Below are positions 8,522 through 18,893 of a stretch of DNA of 64,000 nt, piece by piece (positions within the stretch are counted from its first letter, which is position 1; each line of letters starts with the position of its first letter). Where the stretch lies: the NCBI GenBank assembly GCA_015075075.1, contig JABTVA010000010.1, positions 44,158 to 108,157 of the forward strand. Direction: 5' to 3'. The notes under the pieces are model-generated. The model searched no databases, was not told the origin of the DNA, and saw only the letters and a program-made list of their open reading frames with translations. The position numbers and the translations under genes are program-made. The stretch comes from Deltaproteobacteria bacterium. GTDB taxonomy: Bacteria > Desulfobacterota > GWC2-55-46.

Positions 8522-8659
8522 AATGTGACCTCCTTTTCGGATATGCGCCGGGGCGGTCAAATTCCTGTATGGTCGGCGCTCGAATGATTGTATAATTATA
8601 TCGGCAATAAGCCCGCTTGCCATGCCGGGCCGGAAAAAGGCCCGGAGACGGAAAAACGG

Positions 8660-9520
8660 ATGGACGTGAAAAAGCTCAAAAAGCATCTGGACCGCCTCCT
8701 TCGCACCTTTGACCGCTCCTTCCTGGCCACGGACCCCCTTGAGTTCGTGCACAGGTATAATAGGCCTGAGGACCGGGAGATAGTCGGGCTCGTGGCGTCA
8801 TCGCTGGCCTACGGCAAGGTCGAGATAATAAAAAAGAGCGTTTCAAGGGTGCTGGAGGCTGCCGGGCCGTCCCCGTACAGGTTTACGAGGAGGTTCGAGC
8901 CCGAGAAGGGGCTCAGGCTCTTTAGCGGCTTTGTCCACAGGTTCAACAGGGGCGAGGACATTGCCTGCCTTTTCTGGTTCGCGAGGCAGATGATAGAGGA
9001 GGCGGGCTCAATAGGCGGCTTTTTCATGGAAGGGCATGAGCCCTCCCGAAAAAACGTAAAAGAGGCGCTTTCGTCCTTCTCGGAACGCGCGCTGGCCCTT
9101 GATTCGTCTACTGTATACGGAAAAAAGAAGCTCCCTCCAAAGGCGGGTGTAAGGTTCTTTTTTCCGAACCCTGCGGACGGGAGCCCGTGCAAGCGCCTGA
9201 ACCTCTATCTCCGGTGGATGGTAAGGAGGGGCGACGGCCTGGATTTCGGCCAGTGGAAGGGTGTAGAGCCCTGTAAGCTCGTCATGCCGCTCGATACACA
9301 TGTCGCGAGGATATCGAGGAACATAGGCCTCACCGGAAGGGCCAACCCGGACTGGAGGATGGCCGAGGAGGTCACGGACGCCCTTAAGAAGCTCGACCCG
9401 GCTGACCCGGTCAAATACGACTTCGCCCTCTGCAGGCTGGGCATACTGGACAGGTGCCCGCGAAAGGCCGACCCGGGCAAGTGCTCCGAGTGCCTCATAA
9501 GCCCCATCTGCGTCCTTTAA
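8660..9520 (+). CDS. TIGR02757 family protein (DUF2400), HhH-like with C-terminal cysteine cluster
   Basis: A 286-residue protein. Recognisable blocks are PLEFVHRYNRPEDREIVGLVAS near the start, RLNLYLRWMVRR in the middle, LVMPLDTHVARISR, and a C-terminal cysteine set (C-P-R-K-A-D-P-G-K-C-S-E-C-L-I-S-P-I-C) that could hold an iron-sulfur cluster, as in HhH-GPD DNA glycosylases. The family is widespread in Bacteroidetes and delta-type bacteria; its substrate is not known to me. I chose the ATG at 8660 because upstream codons cover an apparent promoter (TATAAT at 8591-8596). Two other base-excision genes lie nearby (nth and the UV glycosylase). Confidence 0.8.
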   Translation: MDVKKLKKHLDRLLRTFDRSFLATDPLEFVHRYNRPEDREIVGLVASSLAYGKVEIIKKSVSRVLEAAGPSPYRFTRRFEPEKGLRLFSGFVHRFNRGEDIACLFWFARQMIEEAGSIGGFFMEGHEPSRKNVKEALSSFSERALALDSSTVYGKKKLPPKAGVRFFFPNPADGSPCKRLNLYLRWMVRRGDGLDFGQWKGVEPCKLVMPLDTHVARISRNIGLTGRANPDWRMAEEVTDALKKLDPADPVKYDFALCRLGILDRCPRKADPGKCSECLISPICVL

Positions 9521-9557
9521 CCGCCGAATACCTTGATTTCCCTTGGAAAATAAAACT

Positions 9558-9586
9558 TTGACAGGAACATGTACTTGGGGTAACAT
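9558..9586 (+). promoter_or_regulatory. Strong sigma-70-like promoter for the polyprenyl synthase gene
   Basis: TTGACA, 17 bases, TAACAT. Transcription would begin near 9593, about 100 bases ahead of the ATG at 9696. Confidence 0.65.
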
Positions 9587-9695
9587 CTGTCGATAATATC
9601 CCTTATTGTTCCCGATTGGGGCCTTTCGGCTTGAAGGGACAGGTATCGGAGTTTATATTTTGGCGCAGACGACTGGACTCAAGGAAAAGAACGAC

Positions 9696-10685
9696 ATGGC
9701 CCCGGCCCGGATGCACATCCAGGAGGTCTTTGATCTCGTAAAGGCCGATATAGCGGAAATGGAGCGGGGCTTCAAGGCCAGCCTGAACTCGAACGTCTTC
9801 CTCGTAAGCAAGGTAGGGGAATATATCCTTAAAAGCGGCGGGAAGAGGTTCAGGCCCATGGTGATGCTCCTCGCATCAAGGCTCTGCGGCTATACCGGCG
9901 AAAAGCACATACCGCTCGCGGGCGTCATAGAGTTCATCCATACGGCTACACTCCTCCACGACGACGTGGTTGACAACGCGAACCTCCGGAGGGGGAGCGC
10001 GTCGGCCAACACGGTCTGGGGGGACGGGGCGAGCATCCTTGTCGGGGACTACCTCTTCTCCAAGGCCTTCTTCCTGACGGTCAAGTACGGCGACATGAGG
10101 GTGCTGCAGGTCCTCTCCGACACCACGACGCGCATGGCCGAAGGGGAGGTATTGCAGCTCCTCAAGCACAGCGACGCGGACACTACCGAAGAGGAGTACC
10201 TCGACGTCGTGACGAACAAGACCGCGGTCCTCATATCGGCAGCCGCCCGCATAGCCGGCATACTCGCCGGGTCGGGGCCTGAAAAAGAGGCGGCCCTCGC
10301 CAGCTACGGCATGGGCCTCGGCATAGCCTACCAGCTCATGGACGACTGCCTCGATTACGTCTCGACCGACGAGAGCCTCGGCAAATCCGTGGGCAACGAC
10401 CTTAAGGAAGGCAAGGTAACCATGCCGCTTATACGCGCCGCGCTCCTGGCATCGGAGGACGAGAGGGCGGTCATAAGGGAGGCCGTCGAGGGCGACGACC
10501 TTGACCAGGCAGGGCTTAAAAGGGTCATTGCGATAATAAACAGGTACAAGGGCATCGAGTACACCGTCGAACGCGCCAGGGCCTACGTGGAAGAGGCCAA
10601 GAGGGAGCTCGACATATTCGAGCCCGGCCTTGAGAAGGCGGCCCTCCTGGCGGTGGCCGATTTCGTGCTCGACCGGACGCACTGA
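9696..10685 (+). CDS. ispB: Polyprenyl diphosphate synthase (IspB-like)
   Basis: A 329-residue all-helical trans-prenyltransferase. The first aspartate-rich motif DDVVD (residues 89-93) follows HTATLLH, the second is DDCLD (about 213-217), and the GGKRFRP substrate site is at 49-55. Such enzymes extend FPP or GGPP with isopentenyl diphosphate to make the quinone side chain or, in some species, other long prenyl chains; exact chain length is not readable. The start at 9696 is chosen for AAGGAAA nine bases upstream; a longer reading begins at 9606. nth follows three bases downstream. Its product would supply the quinone pool used by complex I and the bd-like enzyme. Confidence 0.88.
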   Translation: MAPARMHIQEVFDLVKADIAEMERGFKASLNSNVFLVSKVGEYILKSGGKRFRPMVMLLASRLCGYTGEKHIPLAGVIEFIHTATLLHDDVVDNANLRRGSASANTVWGDGASILVGDYLFSKAFFLTVKYGDMRVLQVLSDTTTRMAEGEVLQLLKHSDADTTEEEYLDVVTNKTAVLISAAARIAGILAGSGPEKEAALASYGMGLGIAYQLMDDCLDYVSTDESLGKSVGNDLKEGKVTMPLIRAALLASEDERAVIREAVEGDDLDQAGLKRVIAIINRYKGIEYTVERARAYVEEAKRELDIFEPGLEKAALLAVADFVLDRTH

Positions 10686-10688
10686 GCC

Positions 10689-11432
10689 GTGGACCCCGAA
10701 GATAAGGCCCGGAAGGTCCTGGACATACTCGAAAAGGAGTTCCCGGACGCCCGCACCGCCCTCGAATTCAAGAACCCGCTCGAACTCCTCATAGCGACCA
10801 TCCTCTCCGCGCAGGCTACCGACAAGCTCGTAAACAAGGTCTCCGGGGCGCTCTTTAAAAAATACCGGACCGCCTCGGACTACGCGGAGGCAGGCCTTGA
10901 AGGGCTTGAAAAGGACATAAGCTCGATAAACTTCTACCGGAACAAGGCCAAAAACATAAAGGCCTGCTGCGGAAAGCTCGTTAGTGAGTTCGGCGGCAAG
11001 GTGCCGGACACCCTCGAAGCCCTCGTGAGCCTGCCGGGCGTGGGAAGGAAGACCGCAAACATAGTCCTGGGGAATGCCTTCGGCAGAAACGCCCTGGCGG
11101 TCGATACGCATGTCAAGAGGGTGGCCGGGAGGCTCGGCCTCACCTCATCGGACGACCCGGACAGGATCGAGGCTGACCTTACCGCAATAATCCCTCCTGA
11201 AAGATGGACAAAGACCACCCATCTCTTCATCCTCCACGGCAGAAAGACCTGCAAGGCCGTAAACCCGGACTGCCCCAACTGCCCCATACAGGCCTACAGC
11301 GTCTATTTCAGAGAAGTCTATTCGAAAGGGAATGCGCAAAGAAGAGGAAGAGCAGGGCTCATGCCGCGCTCGCGGCGAGGCCCTGGACTGGCATTCGACG
11401 AGGCTCGCGTAATAGCCGCCGGTCTTCAATAG
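10689..11432 (+). CDS. nth: Endonuclease III, with the fourth cluster cysteine replaced
   Basis: A 247-residue DNA glycosylase/AP lyase with a GTG start three bases after ispB. The helix-hairpin-helix LPGVGRKTA contains catalytic Lys121, and Asp139 lies in LAVDTHVKR. The 4Fe-4S ligands of the family follow C-x6-C-x2-C-x5-C; here Cys188, Cys195 and Cys198 are present, but the fourth position (204) is Ser (AGC, one base from TGC). The C-terminus runs on about 40 residues past the usual end and overlaps the end of the opposing exporter gene, so a frameshift or base error near 11300-11340 is likely. Otherwise the protein is standard. Confidence 0.85.
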   Translation: MDPEDKARKVLDILEKEFPDARTALEFKNPLELLIATILSAQATDKLVNKVSGALFKKYRTASDYAEAGLEGLEKDISSINFYRNKAKNIKACCGKLVSEFGGKVPDTLEALVSLPGVGRKTANIVLGNAFGRNALAVDTHVKRVAGRLGLTSSDDPDRIEADLTAIIPPERWTKTTHLFILHGRKTCKAVNPDCPNCPIQAYSVYFREVYSKGNAQRRGRAGLMPRSRRGPGLAFDEARVIAAGLQ

Positions 11433-13125
11433 CTCGTGGTGGCTTCCGGTCTCGATGATGTTCCCGTCCTTCAGGACCAGTATCCTGTCGGCGCCGACTA
11501 CCGTCGAAAGCCTGTGCGCTATCACGAGGGTCGTCCGGCCCCGCATGAGGACGTCGAGCGCCTGCTGGACGCCGTATCTCCGATTCGGCATCGAGGGCGG
11601 AGGTGGCCTCGTCGAGTATGAGGGACCGGCGGGTCTTTATGATCGCCCTCGCGATGCTTATCCTCTGCCGCTCGCCCGCCGATAGGAGCCCGCCGCGCTC
11701 CCCGATGAGCGTATCGTAGCCCTTCGGAAGGCGCATTATGAAATCGTGCGCGTTGGCCGATTTCGCGGCTTCAATCACTTCATCCGCGGAAGCGCCGGGC
11801 TTGCCGTAGGCTATGTTGTTCATTGCCGTGTCGTTAAAGAGGAGCGCGTCCTGGGAGACGACGCCTATCCTGGCCCTTAAGGAGCGCTGCTTCAAATCCC
11901 TCAAGTCCGCCCCGTCTATGAATACGGCCCCGGAGGACGGGTCGTAGAGCCTTTGGAGGAGCGCGGCGATCGTGGATTTGCCCGCGCCGCTCGGGCCGAC
12001 CAGGGCCACGCACTCGCCGGGCTTAAGGTGTATGCTTATATCGGTAAGTATCGGCCTCTTGCCGTCGTAGCCGAAGGAGACGCCGTCAAGAGGACGTCAC
12101 CGCGTAGCATCTTTACGGGCATTGCGTGGGGCGCGTCGGACATGTGGTCGTCTGCGTCGAGGATGGAGAATATTGCCGAGCGAGACCGTGGCCTTCACGC
12201 ATGGTCTGGTACGCGCCCGTAAGCCCCTGGACCGGCGTGAAGAGGCGCGGTTGCGTAGCCGAGAAGGCGACGAGCGTGCCGGCGGTTATCTCGCCCTTGC
12301 TGACGAGGTAGCCTCCGGCAAGAGGGCTGAGACCCTGGCCAGCACGCCTACGATGTTCTTGGCCGCGCCGACGCCCGTGTCTATACCGACGCCGCGGAGC
12401 ACCGTCCGGTTGGCCTTCTCGACCCCTGTCATGAAACGGCGCTTCTCCGCGTCCTCCATCGCGAAGCTCTTGACCGTGAATATGCCCGTGAGGACCTCGT
12501 TAAAGCGGGAAAATATCCTCGTCCACCGCTCCATCAGCATCCGCTCCCTCTGCGTCTGCTCGTTCGCGGCCCACATGCCTATGATGGCCGGGAGCGGCGC
12601 GAAGAAAAGGACGATGAACGAGAGCCTGTGGTCCAGCCTGAACATGACCGCGAGAGAGATCACCAGGTAGACTATGCCCGGGAAGACGTTGAAGGCTATG
12701 TCCGAGACCGCGCCCACGAAGCCGTTAACGCCCCTGTCGAGCTTGGTCATGATGCCGCCGACAGTCTCCTCCCTGTGGTAGGCCACCGGAAGCGCGTGCA
12801 GGCGCGCCACGGTCGCGTCGAGTATGCCGTGGTTGACCTTGAGGCGCACCTTCCATGCGAGCCAGTTCGAGAGCCCGCCCAGGCCCTCGCGCGCGAGGCT
12901 CAGGCCTATGAGCATCCCGATGCCGTAGAGGAGGGGAGATATCGTACCCGTCCCGAGCTTGTCGAAGATGTATTTCATTACGAGCGGCTCGAGCGCGCCG
13001 AGGGCGGCCATCGCCAGGGTAAGCGACATGATGAAGGCGAGCGCCCACCTGTGCGGGAGGATAAAGCCGAGGGCGCGGCGCGCCTGCGGCAGCCAGTTTA
13101 AGTTGACTTCATGGGGGATATGCAT
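11359..13125 (-). pseudogene. MsbA-like ABC exporter (TM domain fused to ATPase), broken by several frameshifts
   Basis: The N-terminal piece (12286-13125) has four or five membrane helices of a type-I exporter. The ATPase part (11359-12009) carries Walker A GPSGAGKST, a signature-like LLSAGERQRISIARA, and Walker [16 protein letters not shown]. The H-loop ([11 protein letters not shown]) is read in another frame at about 11500-11570. The chain can be followed from end to end by changing frame near 12320, 12200, 12165, 12085, 11570 and 11385. The family exports lipids or drugs (MsbA flips lipid A core). With so many small indels and otherwise full conservation, sequence error is more likely than true decay. 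It converges on nth. Confidence 0.7.
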
Positions 13126-13294
13126 GAGGGGTCTACAGTCCTTGCAAGCTGAACCTGTTATAAGGGGCGCCGGCCCGCGAAAATCGATGCATTCATGATA
13201 GGTTCATTGCAAGTACCTTAATGTGATAAAAGTCACGCCCGGCTTTTTTTCCGGGTGCTTTGGATGTGCGACATTTGGTATACTTGAGCGCATT

Positions 13295-14251
13295 ATGAAA
13301 GCGATAGTTTTTGAGAGCGGAAAGCTAAGTTTCGAGGGGGCGCGCCCCGCGCCCAGGCCCGCGCCCGGAGAGGCGCTTATTCGGGTTACGCTTGCAGGCA
13401 TATGCCGGACGGACCTCGAGATAGCCCTGGGCTACATGGGCTTTAGCGGCATTCCCGGGCACGAGTTCGTCGGCGTGATAGAGGAATGCGGCGACGAGCG
13501 TCTAAATGGGAAGCGCGTGACCGGGGAGATAAACATCCCTTGCGGGAAGTGCGCGTACTGCAGGCGGAGGATGGGGAACCACTGCCCGGATAGAAAGGTG
13601 CTGGGCATACTCGGAAAGGACGGCGCGTTCGCCGAGTACCTTACGCTCCCTTTCAAGAACCTTCACCCGCTCCCTGATTCCATAACGGACGAGGAGGCGG
13701 TCTTTATAGAGCCGCTCGCTTCGGCCTACGAAATACTGGAGCAGGTGAGGGTGGACGAGGACACTCGGGTCTGCGTACTGGGCGACGGCAGGCTGGGGCT
13801 GCTGGTCGCGCAGGTAATGGCCCAGACCGGGTGCGCGCTTCTGGCTGTCGGCAGGCACGAGGAGAAGCTCTCCATACTCAAGGCCAGGGGAATACCGACG
13901 AGGACAAGCATAGAGGGGCTTACAAGGGAGCTTGACCTTGTCATAGACTGCACCGGGAGCGCGGAGGGGATAAGAACGGCCCTCGATTTGGTGCGGCCCG
14001 CAGGGACCGTGGTCGTAAAGACGACGGTCGCCGGGAAGAGCGAAATAGACCTGAGCCGCATCGTGGTAGACGAGATAGCCCTCATTGGCTCAAGGTGCGG
14101 CCCGTTCCAGCCCGCCATACAGGCGCTCGAGGAAAAGAGGGTGGATGTCAGGCCCCTCGTATCAAAGGTCTTCCCGATCGATGAGGGGGTCGAGGCGATG
14201 AGATACGCGGGAGAAAAGGGCGTTTTGAAGGCGCTCCTCAAGATGGCTTGA
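13295..14251 (+). CDS. Zinc-dependent medium-chain alcohol/polyol dehydrogenase
   Basis: A 318-residue MDR-family oxidoreductase. Catalytic zinc residues are Cys37, His56 and Glu57; the structural zinc site is complete (Cys83, 86, 89, 97 in CGKCAYC...C). The nucleotide-binding turn is GDGRLG in a Rossmann fold at about residues 155-165. The family oxidises alcohols, polyols or threonine with NAD(P); the substrate is not evident. The ATG at 13295 matches the usual family N-terminus (MKAIVFE). TATACT at 13279-13284 may be its -10 box, giving a very short leader with no ribosome site. A strong hairpin follows the stop. Confidence 0.85.
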   Translation: MKAIVFESGKLSFEGARPAPRPAPGEALIRVTLAGICRTDLEIALGYMGFSGIPGHEFVGVIEECGDERLNGKRVTGEINIPCGKCAYCRRRMGNHCPDRKVLGILGKDGAFAEYLTLPFKNLHPLPDSITDEEAVFIEPLASAYEILEQVRVDEDTRVCVLGDGRLGLLVAQVMAQTGCALLAVGRHEEKLSILKARGIPTRTSIEGLTRELDLVIDCTGSAEGIRTALDLVRPAGTVVVKTTVAGKSEIDLSRIVVDEIALIGSRCGPFQPAIQALEEKRVDVRPLVSKVFPIDEGVEAMRYAGEKGVLKALLKMA

Positions 14252-14270
14252 GCGGTTCCGTGTTGATAGG

Positions 14271-14318
14271 GAAATTAAAAATGGGCCGCAGCTTTAGCTA
14301 CGACCCCTTTTTAATTTC
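14271..14318. terminator. Bidirectional terminator between the dehydrogenase and hypE
   Basis: A 22-base arm (14271-14292) pairs with 14297-14318 with only three mismatches around TTTA. The outer stem is A/T-rich (GAAATTAAAAA against TTTTTAATTTC), so each strand ends in a U-rich run. It separates the convergent genes ending at 14251 and 14327. Confidence 0.8.
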
Positions 14319-14326
14319 AATTATGG

Positions 14327-15346
14327 TCAGCAGATTCTCGGGAGCTGCTCGCCGGAGAGCATGTCGAGTATCCGCCTATTCCCTATCGAGGTCTCGATAA
14401 GGACCCTGGCTTTCGGCCCTTCTTCGACGGTTCCAATGACGGCGGCGTCCCTGCCGTACTGGTGGGAGCGCATGGCAGCCAGGGCCGCGTCCGTCGATTC
14501 CTTCGAGACAACGAGAACGAGCTTCCCTTCGTTCGCGAGATAGAGCGGGTCGAAGCCCAGTATCTCGCAGGCCCCGCGTACCGCATCCTTTACCGGGATG
14601 TCGTCCTCTCTTACGGATATCGAGAGCCCGGCTGACGCCGCGAACTCGTTAAGGACCGTCGCGAGCCCGCCTCTCGTGGGGTCGCGCATGGCCCTTACGC
14701 CCGAAGGCGCGCTGTCGAGAACGGCCTTCGCGAGGGTGTGGAGCGGCGCGCAGTCGCTCTCTACCGGAGTCTCCATCCGTATGCCTTCCCTGTGGGTGAG
14801 TATGGCGATGCCGTGGTCGCCCATCGTCCCGGAGACGATGACCGAGTCTCCGGCCTTTATGTTCGTGGGCGCAAGGTCAAGGGAGCCGTCTACCCTACCT
14901 ATCCCGGCGGTATTGATGAAGAGCTTGTCGCCCTTGCCGCGCTCTACGACCTTGGTATCTCCCGTCACTATCATGACCCCCGCGTCGAGAGCGGTCTTCG
15001 CCATCGAGGCGACGACCCTTTCGAGCTCATCCATTGGAAGTCCTTCCTCGATTATAAACGAGGCGCTTAAATAAAGGGGCTCCGCGCCGCCCACGGCGAG
15101 GTCGTTTATGGTGCCGCAGACAGCGAGCTTCCCTATGTCTCCGCCCGGGAAGAAGATGGGCTTTACGACGTACGAGTCCGTCGTGAAGGCGAGCCTTCCT
15201 GAAGGCGAGGCGAATACGGCCTGGTCGTTAAGGGGCGCAAGGAGCGGGTTGGTGAAGGCCTTTGCGAAGAGGTCCTCGACCAGCCTCCTCGAGTGGCTCC
15301 CGCCGCTGCCGTGCGCAAGTAGTATGGTCTTTACGTCCTTCGTCAT
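14327..15346 (-). CDS. hypE: Hydrogenase maturation factor HypE
   Basis: A 339-residue AIR-synthase-like protein. It dehydrates the thiocarbamate on its own C-terminal cysteine to thiocyanate, the source of cyanide ligands for the NiFe centre. The C-terminus ends PRIC, so the essential terminal cysteine is present. The N-terminus carries LLAHGSGG, and the ATP-binding region includes MRDPTRGGLATVLNE. The start at 15346 overlaps the hypD stop by four bases (ATGA), a sign of coupled translation. It is the last gene of the seven-gene maturation operon. Confidence 0.93.
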   Translation of the reverse strand: MTKDVKTILLAHGSGGSHSRRLVEDLFAKAFTNPLLAPLNDQAVFASPSGRLAFTTDSYVVKPIFFPGGDIGKLAVCGTINDLAVGGAEPLYLSASFIIEEGLPMDELERVVASMAKTALDAGVMIVTGDTKVVERGKGDKLFINTAGIGRVDGSLDLAPTNIKAGDSVIVSGTMGDHGIAILTHREGIRMETPVESDCAPLHTLAKAVLDSAPSGVRAMRDPTRGGLATVLNEFAASAGLSISVREDDIPVKDAVRGACEILGFDPLYLANEGKLVLVVSKESTDAALAAMRSHQYGRDAAVIGTVEEGPKARVLIETSIGNRRILDMLSGEQLPRIC

Positions 15347-16434
15347 GCGGCCCTCCTGTACTTGAAGAAGGCCGCGCAGGTGCCTTCGGATGACACCATG
15401 CAGGGGCCGATGGGGAACTCCGGCGTGCAGGCCTTTGCGAAGAGCGGGCAGGCGTCCGGCGTGATAAGCCCCTTCAGTACCGAGCCGCATTTGCAGCCCC
15501 TGGGCTCCGCGTCCTCACCCGGAGGTATCGAGAACCTCTTCTCAGCGTCCATGTCCGAGAACTCGTCCCGTATCCTCAATCCGCTGCCGGGTATGTTGCC
15601 GATGCCCCTCCATAGGCTGTCAGCGGGCTCGAAGACCTTCCGCATTACCTCCTGGGCCTTGAGGTTCCCGTCCCAGGTGACCACGCGGTCGTACTCTATC
15701 TCGATGTCCTTCCGGCCTTCTTCGAGCTGCTTAACGAGCATGTAAATGCCCATTATGGCGTCGATGGGCTCGAAGCCGGCAACCACGCAGGGCGAGCCGT
15801 ATTCGGTCGCGAGGAAGCCGTAAGCGCCAGCGCCGATTATCGCGGTCACATGGCCCGGGCAGATGAATCCGTCTATCTCTATCTCGCCGGTATCCATTAG
15901 CGCGCGCATTGCCGGGGGAGTGAGCTTATGGAGCGAAAGTACAGAGAGGTTCCTAAGGCCCTCCTCCCTTGCCGCGAGCATGGTCGCGGCTACCGTCGGG
16001 ACGGTAGTCTCGAAGCCCACGGCGAAGAGGACCACCTCGCGGCCAGTGTCCTCCCGAGCGATATCAAGCGCGCCGAGAGGCGAGTAAACGACCCTTATGT
16101 CTCCGCCCCTGGCCTTCTCCTCCTGGAGGGAGGAGGACGAGCCCGGCACCTTCATCATGTCGCCGAAGGTGGCTATGACGACGTCCCTGCGCGACCTGCT
16201 GAAATCCAAAAGGCGGTTTACGTCCGCCGCGGAGGTTACGCAGACAGGGCAGCCGGGGCCGGATATGAGCCTTATGTTCGGAGGCAGGGCTTCCCTTACC
16301 CCATACCTCGATATGGAGTGCGTGTGCGTGCCGCATATCTCCATTATGCTCACTTCCTTCCGGGATATCTCGCGTATTTTCCGGAGCAACCCCTGCGCCT
16401 CTTCCCTTTTCCTGAATTCGTCAACGTACTTCAT
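15343..16434 (-). CDS. hypD: Hydrogenase maturation factor HypD
   Basis: A 363-residue iron-sulfur protein that, with HypC, forms the scaffold on which Fe(CN)2CO is built. Conserved elements seen: EICGTHTH (Cys34), GPGCPVC (Cys62, Cys65), ATFGDMMKVPG, VGFETT, FICPGHV, and the C-terminal cysteine cluster (CKCG..., ACPLF, CTP, GPCMVSSEGTC). Length is normal. It overlaps hypC by one base upstream and hypE by four bases downstream. Confidence 0.95.
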   Translation of the reverse strand: MKYVDEFRKREEAQGLLRKIREISRKEVSIMEICGTHTHSISRYGVREALPPNIRLISGPGCPVCVTSAADVNRLLDFSRSRRDVVIATFGDMMKVPGSSSSLQEEKARGGDIRVVYSPLGALDIAREDTGREVVLFAVGFETTVPTVAATMLAAREEGLRNLSVLSLHKLTPPAMRALMDTGEIEIDGFICPGHVTAIIGAGAYGFLATEYGSPCVVAGFEPIDAIMGIYMLVKQLEEGRKDIEIEYDRVVTWDGNLKAQEVMRKVFEPADSLWRGIGNIPGSGLRIRDEFSDMDAEKRFSIPPGEDAEPRGCKCGSVLKGLITPDACPLFAKACTPEFPIGPCMVSSEGTCAAFFKYRRAA

Positions 16435-16646
16435 CAGCGAATAATCTCCTTTATGAGTTCAAGCGTCTCCCTTGCCTTGGCCTCGTCGACCTTTTCTATC
16501 GCGAAGCCCGCGTGGATTATGACGAAGTCCCCGGGCCGCGCCTCCTGCATGAGGCGGAGGTCAGCCTCCTTTGTCGCGCCTGCCACGTCGACCCTTGCGA
16601 CGAAGCCGTTTATCTCTATTATTCTCCCCGGTATTCCGAGACACAT
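16434..16646 (-). CDS. hypC: Hydrogenase maturation chaperone HypC
   Basis: A 70-residue HypC/HupF protein starting MCLGIPGRI, in which Cys2 is the essential iron-carrying residue. PGDFVIIHAGFAI is the usual C-terminal block. It carries the Fe(CN)2CO unit with HypD to the large subunit. It lies between hypF and hypD with seven bases and a one-base overlap respectively. Confidence 0.95.
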   Translation of the reverse strand: MCLGIPGRIIEINGFVARVDVAGATKEADLRLMQEARPGDFVIIHAGFAIEKVDEAKARETLELIKEIIR

Positions 16647-16652
16647 ATTCGT

Positions 16653-18873
16653 TTATCTCCCTTTAATGTTTTCAATCGCGACAGCGGCCTGGCCGAGCGA
16701 TATGCCCCCGTCATTGGCCGGGACGCGCTCCTGCCGACATACCTCGAACCCCGCGGCCCGGAGCTTCCTTTCCGCAAGCTCCGAAAGGAGCCTGTTCTGG
16801 AAGACCCCGCCGCTCAGGACGACACTCTTTATGCCGGTTTCGCTCCGGAGGATTTCAGAGACCCTGAGGACCATCCCCGCTATTGCCGAGTGGAACCTGC
16901 CGGCCATCCTGCCCACGGGTATCCCTAAATTTGCGTCCTTTGCCAGCGCCCTTATTAACGGCCTCGTGTCTATTGCAATCGGCCCTTCACCTTCCAGCCC
17001 GAAAGGATAGGCGTCTTCCCCTTCGGAGGCGATGCTTTCGAATTCTATCGCCGCTTCGGCCTCGAAGGTTATCTCGTCTCTTACCCCGGCGATTGAGGCC
17101 GCGGCGTCAAAGAGCCGCCCCATGCTCGAAGTGAGGGGAGAGTTTACGCCCTTTCTTATCATCTCTGTTACGCCTGCCCTGGCCCCTGGCGCGCTCCCGG
17201 AAGCCGCGTTGAGGGCGTCCAATCGTGCCGCACAGAATCCATGAGCACGAGTAGCCATCCGCCAGGGCTCTTCTTTGCCGCTCCGGAGCCTCGTAGCCCC
17301 ACCTGAGATAGGGCCCATCTTTTTCTCGCGGCGATTAAAACTCGCCGCCCCAGATATTGCCGTCAGTCCTGGGCCGGTGCGTCAGCTACGCCTATTACAG
17401 GGCCCGAAAGGCCGTGCCATTTCATTGCGATATGAGCATGGTGGATGCTGGACCGCTACTACCCTTCATCCGGGATGCCGTGCTCTTTATGTACTGACGG
17501 CAAACCTGGTGCTCAGGTAATCAGGATGGAGGTCGTGGGCTACTACAGTCGGCTCGGCCCTGAAGGTGTTTTTGAGGTTCTTAAGCGTCTCGCGATAGAA
17601 TTCGAGTGATTCGATGTTTTCGAGGTCGCTCCTGTGCTGGCTCAATAGCCCTCGCTCCTCCCTTGTGAGGCGGGTGTTTGAGGAGCGCGCCGCCGCGAAG
17701 ACCCTCCGGATTCCGCGCCCGTGTCATCGGGCTTCGTGCCGCGCGCGCCTAAGCCATCCTCTTTCCGCTCGACCTGCAATCGAATCGTCCACCCGCATAG
17801 ATGTCCCTGTCGTGGAGGAGAAAGCTGTCGGCCAATTTCGAGAGCTTATCGAGAGCCTCCCTGTTCGAGATGACTATAGGCTCCTCCGAGAGGTTGCCGC
17901 TCGTCATGACAAGGGCCTTGAGAGCGGATGCGCGGAGAAGTAGATGGTGGAGAGGCGTATAGGGGAGCATCACGCCGAAGCGGCTGTTGCCGGGCGCTGC
18001 GGCCTCGTCTATCCCGGAGAGGGCCTTTTTCCTCAGGAGCACTATCGGCCTTGTACGGTCAAGGAGCGCATATCCCTCTTCAGGAGAGACCTCGCATATG
18101 AGCTTCGCGCTATCCAGGTCAGGGACCATGAGCGCGAAGGGCTTGTTTGAGCGCCTTTTCCTTTCCCTGAGCGTCGAAACGGCAATGGGGTCCATGGCGT
18201 CGCAGGCGAGGTGGAAGCCGCCGAGCCCCTTTACGGCGACGACTGCGCCCTCTTTAAGGAGCTTCCCGGCTTCCTCGATAGCCGCGTAATTTTTTATGCC
18301 TTCATTCCCGTGCATCCACGCAGAAGGGCCGCAGGCCGGGCACGCGTTCGGCTGCGCGTGGAACCTCCTGTTGGCCGGGTCGTGGTACTCATGCTCGCAT
18401 TCAGGGCACATCCTGAACCCGGCCATGGTCGTATTGGGCCTGTCATAGGGTATGTCGAGTACGATAGAGTACCTCGGCCCGCAGTTCGTGCAGTTGATGA
18501 ACGGGTATAGATGGCGCCTGTCTGCCGGGTCGAGCATCTCTCTTAAGCAGTCAGGGCAGACCGCCATGTCCGGGGAGACGAGGACGGATTTGCCGGGTAC
18601 AATCCTACTCTCGCGTATGGTGAAGTCTTCGTATTCGGTCCCGTTTTCGAGCCGTTCTATCCTTATCGAATCTATCCTGGCAAGCGGCGGCGGGGATTTC
18701 TCAAGCTCGTCCAGGAACGGGCCTATTGAGCCGCCCTGCACCTCTATGACGACGCCTTCCGAATCGTTCAAGCAGAAGCCATTAAGGCTGTGCCTTGATG
18801 CGAGCCCGTAGACATAGGGGCGGAAACCAACGCCCTGCACTATGCCGGTTATGTGTATTCTTGCGCTTTCCAT
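16653..18873 (-). pseudogene. hypF: Carbamoyltransferase HypF, complete in outline but frameshifted
   Basis: HypF makes the carbamoyl group passed to HypE. The N-terminal piece (17749-18873) has the acylphosphatase domain (GIVQGVGFRPYVYG), two CxxC zinc-finger pairs and the YrdC-like domain (LGGFHLACDA, MTSGNLSEEP). The C-terminal piece (16653-17318) has the Kae1-like end (LSGGVFQNRLL, NDGGISLGQ). The middle is still readable in other frames: VAHDLHPDYLST at about 17510-17550 and QHRSDLENIE near 17620. Frame changes fall at about 17790, 17720, 17480 and 17320. All catalytic domains persist, so base indels in the sequence are the likely cause. The start at 18873 is chosen for MESARIHITG. Confidence 0.85.
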
Positions 18874-18893
18874 TCGTAGTCTTATCAAAATAC

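Noticed and set aside
9876..11111. Long minus-strand open frame opposite ispB and nth, and similar long antisense frames (for example 53098-54567 and 15928-17010)
   Set aside because: They mirror GC-rich codon positions of clearly conserved genes on the other strand, show no domain, and lack ribosome sites.
11359..12320. True pseudogene of the exporter
   Set aside because: All ABC motifs persist across at least six frame changes; real decay would also erode motifs, so sequence indels are preferred.
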